Assembly (NCBI GenBank): GCA_003279635.1
Contig: QCHK01000008.1
Coordinates: 1 to 64,000, forward strand
Direction of reading: 5' to 3'
DNA length: 64,000 nt
DNA from: Prochlorococcus sp. AG-402-B05
Lineage (GTDB): Bacteria > Cyanobacteriota > Cyanobacteriia > PCC-6307 > Cyanobiaceae
Shown piece after piece: positions 45,101 to 53,832 of this stretch; within the stretch, counting starts at the first letter, position 1, and each line of letters begins with the position of its first letter. The notes below the pieces were generated by a model that saw only the letters and a list, made by a program, of their open reading frames with translations, made no database searches and was not told where the DNA came from. The translations under genes were made by a program, and so were the position numbers.

Positions 45101-45675
45101 CTTTGGTATATGGATATTTTCCATGTGGGAGAGAAGGGAATTACTTAAATGTTTATGACACTGATCACAAATCTCTTTTAGGAAAATTTCTATTACCCAG
45201 ACAAAGATCTGGAAAGAGATATTGTATCGCAGATTTTTATAATGACTTAGTAGATAATCATCCTTCTGATTATCTACCTATGCAGGCAGTTACAATGGGA
45301 GAAAAAGCTAGTGACTATTCCCATAAATTATTTAGCCAAGACTCTTATTCTGATTATCTATATTTCCATGGTTTAACTGTACAATTAGCTGAAGCCCTAG
45401 CAGAATATATACACTCAATTATTAGAATAGAGTGTGGTTTTGAACATGAAGAACCAGATAATATTAAAGATATATTGGATGTAAAATATAGAGGTTGTAG
45501 ATACTCATTTGGTTACCCAGCTTGCCCAGAAGTATCAGATTCTAGAAAGCAATTAGTTTGGCTAGATGCAGATAAAATTAATATATCTATGGATGAAAGT
45601 GAGCAACTGCATCCAGAACAAAGTACTACTGCAATTGTTGCTTTACATCCAGTAGCTAAATACTTTGGTATTTAA
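42127..45675 (+). CDS. metH: Cobalamin-dependent methionine synthase
   Basis: 1182 aa; Hcy-binding GGCCGT, pterin-binding, B12-binding KGDVHDIGKN, SAM-activation domain. Confidence 0.98.
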   Translation: MTHFLDYLNSEKRPIIVFDGATGTSLQDQQLTADDYGGASLEGCNENLVLTSVSSVEKVHQSFLEAGCDVIETNTFGATSIVLDEYGIGNKAYEINFKAAQIARSIANKYQTAEKPRFVAGSIGPTTKLPTLGHISFDELKKSYLEQAKALIEGGIDLFLIETCQDVLQIKAALQSVNEAIGDGIKIPVMVSVTMETTGQMLIGSDISSITTILEPFNIDILGLNCATGPEEMKDHIKYLSEHSPFHISCIPNAGLPENVGGKAHYRLTPMELKFQLSHFINDLGVQLIGGCCGTRPEHIKQLSDLSLELLSSDRRLINLSKERSIIPAASSIYESIPYEQDNSFLIVGERLNASGSKKVRELLNIEDWDGLVGIAKSQLKENAHVLDVNVDFVGRNGIEDMSNLVKRLVNNINLPLMLDSTDYEKMESGLKHAGGKCILNSTNYEDGQDRFHKVIDLAKEHGSAVVIGTIDEDGMARSAEKKAEIATRAFKDATNSGLKPYEIFYDPLALPISTGLEEDRKNGFETIKAIKLIKDRHPQVHLILGISNVSFGLSSSARVVLNSIFLNEAIKAGLDSAIVSPSKILPLNKISEEEIKICLDLIYDKRIIDNSVCTYDPLTTLTSYFDDSKKLLSNSSIDEDINLPIEDKLKNHIIDGEKTNLHSNLDLALNKYKPLIIINEYLLDGMKVVGELFGSGQMQLPFVLQSAETMKYAVSYLEDFMDKSEVNQSKGKFIIATVKGDVHDIGKNLVDIILSNNGYDVINLGIKQDVNAIINAQKEHHADCIAMSGLLVKSTAFMKDNLKALNEEDIDVPIILGGAALTPKFVNQDCASVYKGKVIYGRDAFTDLKFMDAYMKAKLANNWNNKTGFSEGAPEGITIGTYKSSNSDPKGIKESLEVKKVNDNSRSKDISSVKSIKPPFLGPKVLLEKDIDLSNVYKFLDRNALFAGQWQMKRSKDMSASDYKEFLKQKAEPKLDYWMNKIINDNLISPSLVYGYFPCGREGNYLNVYDTDHKSLLGKFLLPRQRSGKRYCIADFYNDLVDNHPSDYLPMQAVTMGEKASDYSHKLFSQDSYSDYLYFHGLTVQLAEALAEYIHSIIRIECGFEHEEPDNIKDILDVKYRGCRYSFGYPACPEVSDSRKQLVWLDADKINISMDESEQLHPEQSTTAIVALHPVAKYFGI

Positions 45676-45709
45676 TTAATTGACTTAATTGTTTAAACTT
45701 TAAATTAAT

Positions 45710-45946
45710 CTAAATATTATTTTCATCCATAGCCTCTAATACTTCTATCTGAAATTCTGCCATTGATTCTGAGTCACTTAAATCAATTCCTTCTCCAGCA
45801 GCATTTTGAGTTAACTCTTGAAAATGAAAAGCTCCTTCACCAGTGGCTAAAAATTCCATAGCAGAGGTTTCTTCGCTCTCTCGAAAAGCATTACAAAGAG
45901 CCAAAAATGCTCCGTCTTCAGAAAAGTCCCAATTCATGGAGGACAC
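45710..45946 (-). CDS. Small acidic hypothetical protein
   Basis: 78 aa: MSSMNWDFSEDGAFLALCNAFRESEETSAMEFLATGEGAFHFQELTQNAAGEGIDL... Confidence 0.65.
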   Translation of the reverse strand: MSSMNWDFSEDGAFLALCNAFRESEETSAMEFLATGEGAFHFQELTQNAAGEGIDLSDSESMAEFQIEVLEAMDENNI

Positions 45947-46136
45947 ATTACTGAATGAGGTTTTAACTCCTTGCCCCCTGCTTTCGTCAACCTAAAATGA
46001 CAAGAATTTCAAAATTTTTTGCAAAATGATAAATTAGCTATCGTTTGTTATTCCTTCAGATCTACTCCAGCACAATGGTTTCTCAATGATCACTGTACAT
46101 ATACTACATTTTCACAATTAATTTAATTTTAATTCC

Positions 46137-46176
46137 TGCCAACAATAAAATTTGTTGGCATTAATAAGTTTTTTTT
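46137..46176 (+). terminator. Candidate hairpin/terminator
   Basis: TGCCAACAataaaattTGTTGGCA (8-bp perfect stem) then ttaataag and a T8 tract. Confidence 0.45.
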
Positions 46177-46447
46177 CTCGAATACTTAACACTGACATAT
46201 AAGACGATAAACAACCTGAATGACCGTTTAGAACGGCTCTAGAGCATCCAATCAATTCAAGCTAGGATTTATACCTTTTAGTCGATTGATGCATGCCTGA
46301 GTTAGAAATAAAGAAAGATAAAAGTTCTCAAGGTAATTTCTTTGCAATCAATTACCGTGAAATTTAATCAGTTAATAAGATTTTATTTGAACTCTTAACT
46401 ATTTAGCTAATAAAATATATAATAGTTACATTATTGAATAAGGTCTA

Positions 46448-47290
46448 TTGAAGGTGAAGAGCGAATTAATATGGTCGAAAGCTCTTAGCATCAGCAGAAA
46501 AGCTATAGATTGTGAAGCTGTTATTCCATTAGAAACTTATAAATATCAATCAATTAAAAGATTTTTTGACTATGAATTAAGGTTCCTAAAAAAAACCTTT
46601 CCCAAAAAATTAATTGAATATGGTCCAAAGATAAATCCTTTTATCCCTTGGGATCCAAGACTTGAAGTTCAGGCAGTAAATGATAATTATACCTTGATTT
46701 TAAATAAATACCCTGTACAACTTGGTCATTTATTACTAATTACTAATTATTGGAAACCACAAAATGGTTGGTTAAATATCGATGATTTTGAAGCTATTTC
46801 TAAAGTTGATAAAGATACCTCAGGTTTATGGTTTTTTAATAGCAGTAAAGAAGCAGGAGCGAGCCAACCTCATCGTCATTTTCAATTATTACGTAGGCAA
46901 ACTTATGAAAGTATTTGTCCTCGATATGAATGGTTTTGTTCTTTATTAAATAGTAGAGAACATTTTAAATCTGATATCAAACAATGTGTATCAATTAAAC
47001 CAAGAATGAGTAAATCAGACATAAATGCTAAAGACTTATTTAATTCATACAAATCAATGATTATTGAAATGGATTTAGGCAATATTAATAATGATGATAA
47101 ACCATTAAAGCCATATAATCTTCTTATCACTGAAAAATGGATTTCACTAATTGTAAGATCAAAGGATAGATCTCATGGTTTCAGTATAAATGCACTTGGA
47201 TTTGCAGGATATTTTCTTGGAACAAAAAGATCAGATATTGATATGTTAATTAAATTTGGTTCAGAATCTATTTTAAAACATGTAATTTAA
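46448..47290 (+). CDS. ATP adenylyltransferase / Ap4A phosphorylase-like protein
   Basis: INPFIPWDPRLEVQAVNDNYTLILNKYPVQLGHLLLITNYWKPQNGWLN and GASQPHRHFQLL (HIT-like His motif). Confidence 0.85.
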   Translation: MKVKSELIWSKALSISRKAIDCEAVIPLETYKYQSIKRFFDYELRFLKKTFPKKLIEYGPKINPFIPWDPRLEVQAVNDNYTLILNKYPVQLGHLLLITNYWKPQNGWLNIDDFEAISKVDKDTSGLWFFNSSKEAGASQPHRHFQLLRRQTYESICPRYEWFCSLLNSREHFKSDIKQCVSIKPRMSKSDINAKDLFNSYKSMIIEMDLGNINNDDKPLKPYNLLITEKWISLIVRSKDRSHGFSINALGFAGYFLGTKRSDIDMLIKFGSESILKHVI

Positions 47291-47307
47291 ACTATTAAAA
47301 GTATTTT

Positions 47308-47487
47308 TTAACTTTCTGCAGTAGAAAGATTTGATTCAATTTGCTCCTCTAGCTTAGAAATAGAAGCTGATATTGCAGCAAGTTTTCTTTCATAAGATTC
47401 TTTAATCGATATTAACATATGTAATTTTTTAGTTTGAAAGAACTTTTTTCTTTGGCTCCAATCTTGATTAGAATTACAGAAGTCCAT
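47308..47487 (-). CDS. Hypothetical small coiled-coil protein (59 aa)
   Basis: Not in the ORF track. ATG..TAA gives MDFCNSNQDWSQRKKFFQTKKLHMLISIKESYERKLAAISASISKLEEQIESNLSTAES. Confidence 0.5.
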   Translation of the reverse strand: MDFCNSNQDWSQRKKFFQTKKLHMLISIKESYERKLAAISASISKLEEQIESNLSTAES

Positions 47488-47671
47488 CTAGATTAAATTA
47501 ATTTAATTCACAATAGACCTTAATTATAGCGAATGTGTATCTAGTGCGATTATTTAAATAAGATCAAAGATTTTATTTTTTTTTAATATTGATTCTATTT
47601 ATATAAATTCAAACGTATAGGAGTGTTGAGATTCAAAACCCTATTACTATAGTTTTAGTTTATGGCTTAAT

Positions 47672-48709
47672 GTGGCAGAAGCTGAAGAGAAGAAGGTAAA
47701 AAGAATTTCAATTGACTTGCCAATTGAGTTAATAGAAGGTGTAGACCGTCTTCGTAAAGAGTGGGGACTAAGAAGAAGAGGAATTGTCTTTGCGAGGTTA
47801 TTAGAAGTTATTTTATCAAATGACTTAGAGAAAGATTTAACTATCAATCAACAACTTGAGCTTAACCAAAGTATTAAGACTGACTTGGTAACAAACAATT
47901 ATGATGAAGTAGACAATAAGACTGAAGAAAAGGCAATTGTTATAGTTGGTGATAAGAATATTGAAATAAAGAATGTCTCAGTACTAGAAAATGATTTAGA
48001 TAATAACAGTAAAAATAAAAGAGATCAGATAACATCTGGCATTGAACTACCTGGGTTTATAAGGAAACAAACTACAAATCTTAAGAGAAGTTTAAGCAAG
48101 GATAAGTCTATAAAAAATATGGAGGACACATCAATTACAACTATTGATATAAACGATTTATTAGAGGCTAAAAATGATGCAGTAAAACATTGGATCTACC
48201 TTTACGGACAAAAACCCACAGAGAATGTTCTTGAGGCATCCATGATTTGGCTAGCAAGAGATATATGGCCTAACGTCGATGGAACGGAAAACATTCCTTT
48301 CACGTGGAATGCTGCATGCAAAATGTTGAATTCATATTGCAAGGATTGGCATAATGAAAAATTGACCTTTGATCAGGTAATTATATTAGCTGGAGCATTA
48401 GAAGATCCATTTTCTACTAGAAACCTAAAAAGCAGAATTCCTACTCTCATTCGAAGATTCGTTAGTAAATTTAAGCGGAGTAATAATGTGACTTCTTTTC
48501 AAACACTTGAATCAACCATGACCGTCCATGGAGCACTTAAATTATTAGGTTTACCTACAAAGGCGGGCTCTTCATTAACACTTTCTTTTATCAGGGAAGC
48601 ATATAAAAATAAAGCATTATCTAACCATCCAGACGCTGGGGGCTCAAATGAATCAATGAGGAAGCTAAATGAAGCATATCAACTTTTAAAAGATCTATAC
48701 AAAAATTGA
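47672..48709 (+). CDS. Predicted ribbon-helix-helix-like N-terminus plus C-terminal J-like domain protein
   Basis: KRISIDLPIELIEGVDRLRKEWGLRRRGIVFARLLEVIL resembles RHH; C-terminal FIREAYKNKALSNHPDAGGSNESMRKLNEAYQLLKDLY has a J-domain HPD; GTG start. Confidence 0.75.
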   Translation: MAEAEEKKVKRISIDLPIELIEGVDRLRKEWGLRRRGIVFARLLEVILSNDLEKDLTINQQLELNQSIKTDLVTNNYDEVDNKTEEKAIVIVGDKNIEIKNVSVLENDLDNNSKNKRDQITSGIELPGFIRKQTTNLKRSLSKDKSIKNMEDTSITTIDINDLLEAKNDAVKHWIYLYGQKPTENVLEASMIWLARDIWPNVDGTENIPFTWNAACKMLNSYCKDWHNEKLTFDQVIILAGALEDPFSTRNLKSRIPTLIRRFVSKFKRSNNVTSFQTLESTMTVHGALKLLGLPTKAGSSLTLSFIREAYKNKALSNHPDAGGSNESMRKLNEAYQLLKDLYKN

Positions 48710-49422
48710 AGTCCAATACGTCCCATGCAAGACTTACAATGAGTCTCGTTACGTGTCTGGAACGAGTCAAGTAAGATTATGAATTCTTCCTTTTGAACGA
48801 ATGCAATCTTTGTATAAAAATTTTGAGAAATTAGATTTTATTACTTCTTTTTTCGTCGTCTTTATTCAATCGAAATGACTATTACCATGTAAGCAACAAA
48901 TTAAAGTGCTTATTTATCCGTTCTTTTCAACCTAAAACCAATAAGAAAACTCTAAAAAAATATTAACTTACAAAATCACAGTCCAATTCCTGTCCATTTT
49001 AATAATCGAGGCTCAAATGTATTGCTGTAAAAAGGTTTAGAGGTGTGCATAACTGCTTTATAGACAGTTATGCGTAAATATCAGTTAAAAACATCTCTTG
49101 GATTATCAACTTCTATACGTATTCCATAGATTCCCTTAGTAAAGACTTTCTCATTAGTCTAATATAAGTCCCATTATTAGTCCTGTATTGCGTCGCATTA
49201 AGGATCTTAGAGACTATTCTTATGATGTTTTTGCAATAGAAATATAAAATATTAAATATGAGTGATTTTTTATCAATGAATATTTTTATGCCATAACAAG
49301 ACATCGATCTGCAAATAATGCTTATTCTCTAAATATATTTTTCTTGAAAAGTAGTTGTCTCATAAATCTTTTATTAGACTGCTTGGTAGACTAAACAAGA
49401 GACAAAACTGATACTTCTGAGA

Positions 49423-51897
49423 CTAGCTTCTTAGTTCCGCTTTTATTTTTTCTTTAAGAGCATTTCTAATCTTTTCGTGTATTGGATTAATGTCTTCCTC
49501 TACTAATGTTTTTTTAGCATCTCTGTATCTGATTCGAAAAGCTTGGCTAATCGCATCCTCGGGAATTGAAGAGCCCTCGTAACGGTCTATTAATTCTACT
49601 TTCTCTAATAATGGCCTTCCAGTTTTTTTAATTAGACCCATGATTTCTAAAGAGCTATATTTTTTTGAATGTATGAGGGCAATATCTCTTTCCATATAAG
49701 GAACAGTGGGGTAATCCTTGTAAATTCTTGTCCAATTTGTTTTCCTTGTCGCAGCTTTTATCAATGAATTAAAATCAAGGTTGAATAAATAAGTTTCTTT
49801 AATTAGATCAAATTTCTCAGACTGCGAAGGATGAATTTGACCAAAGAAGCCGATACTTTTGCCTTCAACAAATAATTCAGAAGTTCGGCCTGGATGCATG
49901 AAATCTTTATCAGTAAGCTGCTTATCAATAGTCACAACTCCAAGAACATCAAGAGATTGCTTAAGTTTGCCTCTTGCTTCAAAATAGTCTAACGATAGTT
50001 GTTTTGATGCTCCACCCCACTTACTAAGTCGTTTACTACCAGTCAATGCACCTGATAACAAATTAGTTTCAACAAAACATTCTTTATCTTTTTTGTATGT
50101 CTTTGCTATTTCAAAGATCCAACAACCTTCAGCTCCAAAAGATACGTTTCTCTGGAGTATTTTAAGATGTTCATCCCATACATTTGTTCTTAATCTACTT
50201 GTCTCTGATAGTAATGGATTTTTAATTAATACAGCATTATCATCAGTATTTTCTGGACCAACAAGTGAAGAAGTAACTACCTCTTGAAAACCATTATGGA
50301 TGAAAGAATTTCGTAAACGTCTTTCGACTAATTTAGTGGGTGAAAGTACTCCTGGCTCAAGAGGATCTGGCATATTTGAATCAAAATTATCATATCCAAT
50401 TAGCCTCGCTATCTCCTCTATTAAATCAATTTCTCTTGTTAAATCAGATGATCTATAAGGAGGGACTTGAACATTCCAACCGGAATCATTTGAAGTAAGT
50501 ATGAGACCAAGTTTTGATAAGAGTGTTTCAATCTTATCTTCATTAAGATATCGAAGTTTAGATGAATTATTATTTACAATATTACTATCTGAACTACTTA
50601 ATTTACCTAAGACGCTATTGATTTTATTCATTCTTAGATTAACACTAATACTTTTTTTCTTGAAATCAGTATTAACATAAGAAGATATATTGTCCCCCCC
50701 TAACTGAACAGAAATTAGTTCACTAGCTCTTTTAGAAACAGCAGTAGTCATGTTGGAGGATATTCCTTTTTCGTACCTACTACTTGCATCTGTCCTAAGA
50801 CCTATTTCTCTACTACTATTTCTAATTGAAGTAGGTGCAAATACAGCAGCTTCTAACCAAATCCTTGTTGTTTTATCACTTACAGAACTATTATTTCCAC
50901 CTATAACTCCTGCTATTGCTATTGGAATATCGTCGCAGGTAATCAACTTTATCGTTGGATTTATCTTATATTCCTTTTTATCAAGTGCGACAAATAATTC
51001 ACCTTCCTTACCATTTCTAATACCAAAATCATTTGGTATAACCTTTCTACCAATTATATTATCTAATAGATCTGCATCAAAAGCATGTAATGGTTGTCCC
51101 TGTTCAAGCATTAAATAATTTGTTATGTCTACAACAGGATTTATACAATTTTGTTTTAATGAACTTAATTTATTAAAAATAGTTTTATTTGTCTTTCCAG
51201 TATTGTCAATACTGTCTATATACGTAATTGAGTATATACAGTCTACACCAATAGTTTCTTTATCACTTATTTTTGGTTCAAATATATTAAAGTCTTCATT
51301 GTAATTTAAAGTTGGTAATGTTAATTTTGAATTTGTTATTGTAGATATTTCTCGTGCAATACCTACCATTGACATACCATCAGGTCTATTAGCAGTAATA
51401 GCTAATTCAATTATGGTGTCATTCAAACAAAGGTAATCAACAGCATTTGTACCAATTGGTGGGATATTTGCTTCATTTTCTTCAAGAATTTCAATACCTT
51501 CATTACTACTTTCAATACCTAATTCTTCCAGCGAACAAATCATTCCCTCGCTTTCAACGCCACGTATATTAGATAATTTTATTTTTAGTGACTTTGAAGA
51601 TAAATAAGCTCCAACCTTCGCCACTAGGACGTGAAATCCTGCTTTTACATTTGGTGCACCACAAACAATGCTCAACTTTTTGGGTAATCCAACATCTACA
51701 GAACAAACTTTTAGCTTTTCGGCATTTGGATGCGGCGTGATTTCCTCAACAAAACCAATAACAACATTCTTTGCTTGTTCTGATAAGTCTTCTAAAGATT
51801 CAACCTCAAAGCCTGTCATTGACAGCTTTTCAGAAAGCTCGTCAATATCATTGTTAAATTCGACAAGATCTTTTAGCCAAGAAACAGATACCTTCAT
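49423..51897 (-). CDS. pheT: Phenylalanyl-tRNA synthetase beta subunit
   Basis: 824 aa; MKVSVSWLKDLVEF, tRNA-binding EMAP-like domain, B5 and FDX-ACB regions. Confidence 0.97.
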   Translation of the reverse strand: MKVSVSWLKDLVEFNNDIDELSEKLSMTGFEVESLEDLSEQAKNVVIGFVEEITPHPNAEKLKVCSVDVGLPKKLSIVCGAPNVKAGFHVLVAKVGAYLSSKSLKIKLSNIRGVESEGMICSLEELGIESSNEGIEILEENEANIPPIGTNAVDYLCLNDTIIELAITANRPDGMSMVGIAREISTITNSKLTLPTLNYNEDFNIFEPKISDKETIGVDCIYSITYIDSIDNTGKTNKTIFNKLSSLKQNCINPVVDITNYLMLEQGQPLHAFDADLLDNIIGRKVIPNDFGIRNGKEGELFVALDKKEYKINPTIKLITCDDIPIAIAGVIGGNNSSVSDKTTRIWLEAAVFAPTSIRNSSREIGLRTDASSRYEKGISSNMTTAVSKRASELISVQLGGDNISSYVNTDFKKKSISVNLRMNKINSVLGKLSSSDSNIVNNNSSKLRYLNEDKIETLLSKLGLILTSNDSGWNVQVPPYRSSDLTREIDLIEEIARLIGYDNFDSNMPDPLEPGVLSPTKLVERRLRNSFIHNGFQEVVTSSLVGPENTDDNAVLIKNPLLSETSRLRTNVWDEHLKILQRNVSFGAEGCWIFEIAKTYKKDKECFVETNLLSGALTGSKRLSKWGGASKQLSLDYFEARGKLKQSLDVLGVVTIDKQLTDKDFMHPGRTSELFVEGKSIGFFGQIHPSQSEKFDLIKETYLFNLDFNSLIKAATRKTNWTRIYKDYPTVPYMERDIALIHSKKYSSLEIMGLIKKTGRPLLEKVELIDRYEGSSIPEDAISQAFRIRYRDAKKTLVEEDINPIHEKIRNALKEKIKAELRS

Positions 51898-52013
51898 GAT
51901 TTGCTCTTACACGAGTTATACATAGGTGCTCAAATGAATTTATAAAAAAGGGTGCTTAGCCTAGTAAGATTGTACTTTGTTCCCTAGACTCACCCAAGTT
52001 GAGCTAAGTTCAT

Positions 52014-52211
52014 ATGGCGAAAAAAGGTACCAGAATTGTGGTTACTTTAGAATGTACTGAGTCTAGATCTGTTCCTAGCTCAGAAAAACGTTCTGCAGGA
52101 GTATCTAGATACACCACAGAGAAAAATCGTAGGAACACTACTGAGAGACTTGAACTTAAAAAATTCTGTCCTGAATTAAATAAGATGACAATTCATAGAG
52201 AAATCAAATAA
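52014..52211 (+). CDS. rpmG: Ribosomal protein bL33
   Basis: [20 protein letters not shown]...[33 protein letters not shown]. Confidence 0.95.
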   Translation: MAKKGTRIVVTLECTESRSVPSSEKRSAGVSRYTTEKNRRNTTERLELKKFCPELNKMTIHREIK

Positions 52212-52236
52212 TTGTTCCTATACACACTTTTTAAAA

Positions 52237-52458
52237 ATGACTAATTCAGTATTTAAACAAAAGCTTTCTCCAATAAAGCCAGGCGATCCTATTGATTATA
52301 AGGACGTTGAATTATTAAAGAAATTTATTTCTGATAGAGGTAAAATTTTACCTAGAAGACTTACAGGATTAACAGCTAAGCAACAAAGAGACTTAACAAC
52401 AGCGGTTAAAAGAGCAAGAATTATTGCCTTACTCCCCTTTGTTAATCCAGAAGGATAG
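52237..52458 (+). CDS. rpsR: Ribosomal protein bS18
   Basis: [46 protein letters not shown]. Confidence 0.97.
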   Translation: MTNSVFKQKLSPIKPGDPIDYKDVELLKKFISDRGKILPRRLTGLTAKQQRDLTTAVKRARIIALLPFVNPEG

Positions 52459-52490
52459 TTATATATTTTTAATATTCTATTAAAAATAGA

Positions 52491-53765
52491 ATGGGCACAA
52501 AAATAATAGAAGATGAAATAAAAGATTTAATATTCAGATCTAACACAAGTATTAATTTAAATTCTGCAGTTAAAGATCTTACCCATCTTAAAACATATAC
52601 AATAGATGATTCTAAAACTGTAGAAATTGATGATGCAATTTCACTAGAACAAGTATCTGGTCAGAACAAGTTATGGATTCATATCGCATCCCCAGCTTCC
52701 TATATTGAATATCAATCAGGTATAGATGAAAAAGCAAGAAAACTTGTCTCAACTGTTTATTTGTCTACCAATACCTATTACATGCTTCCCGAAGCTTTAA
52801 TAAATAATGTATTCAGCCTAAGTGATAAAGAAAAGCGAGAATCATTAAGCTTAGGTGTTATCTTAAATGATGACGGTAGTATTTCTTCTAGTGAAATTGT
52901 TCAGAGTTTGATTCTAGTAGATTATCGCTTAGATTTTACAGAAGCTGATGAACTTATAGATTATGCGCCAAAAGAAGAGATAGATTTAAGTCTTATATCA
53001 ACCATTTTAGAAAGTAGAAAGAGGTGGAGAAAGAATTTAGGTTCAATTGAAATATTAGAATCTTATGGAAAAATAGTTGTTGAAGATAAGATTCCCAACA
53101 TAAAAATAATTGATCCAACTTTATCAAGACAACTAATAAGTGAGGCTATGATCTTGTACGGAGATATTATTTCAAATTTTACTAAGCTAAATAAAATACC
53201 TGTTCCATATAGGGTTCAAGAACGATCAAATAAAGTAAGTAAAGATAATATTCAACTTTCTGATAATAAAATTTTATATAATTTTTTACTTAAGAAAACT
53301 ATGGGTAAAACTTATTATTCTATAAATCCAATGCAACACGATAGTTTAGCATTAACATCTTATTTACATGCTACATCTCCCATTAGAAGATATGCTGACT
53401 TGTTAGTACACTATCAATTAAATAGATTTCTTAATAATAAAGTTCTCATATCTAAGGATGATGTTCAACAGATTATTCATGAGATTAATAATCAAGGAAG
53501 ACAAAATATCACTAGATTTAGAGAAGATCAAAAATATTGGCTAGGTAAATGGTTCGAAAATAACAAATTTAATGAATATAGTGTGATATTGCTGAATTGG
53601 ATAAATAGGTATAAAAATATTTGTCTTTTATACTTTGTCGATTATAATTTTTCTACAATATCCAATTTGCATTCAAAATTAAATATAAATATCGGAGACA
53701 ATTTTAACGTTAAAAATACTTACCATGATAATAACGATATGAATTATTTTGAGATAATTCAATGA
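52491..53765 (+). CDS. RNase II/RNB family exoribonuclease
   Basis: RNB core: YTIDDSKTVEIDDAIS...LWIHIASPASYI...YLHATSPIRRYADLLVHYQLNRFL. Confidence 0.92.
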   Translation: MGTKIIEDEIKDLIFRSNTSINLNSAVKDLTHLKTYTIDDSKTVEIDDAISLEQVSGQNKLWIHIASPASYIEYQSGIDEKARKLVSTVYLSTNTYYMLPEALINNVFSLSDKEKRESLSLGVILNDDGSISSSEIVQSLILVDYRLDFTEADELIDYAPKEEIDLSLISTILESRKRWRKNLGSIEILESYGKIVVEDKIPNIKIIDPTLSRQLISEAMILYGDIISNFTKLNKIPVPYRVQERSNKVSKDNIQLSDNKILYNFLLKKTMGKTYYSINPMQHDSLALTSYLHATSPIRRYADLLVHYQLNRFLNNKVLISKDDVQQIIHEINNQGRQNITRFREDQKYWLGKWFENNKFNEYSVILLNWINRYKNICLLYFVDYNFSTISNLHSKLNINIGDNFNVKNTYHDNNDMNYFEIIQ

Positions 53766-53832
53766 TCAATATAAACTATAATCATAGAAGTGCAAAAGCC
53801 CTAAAAATATAATATAATCATCAAAATATGTA

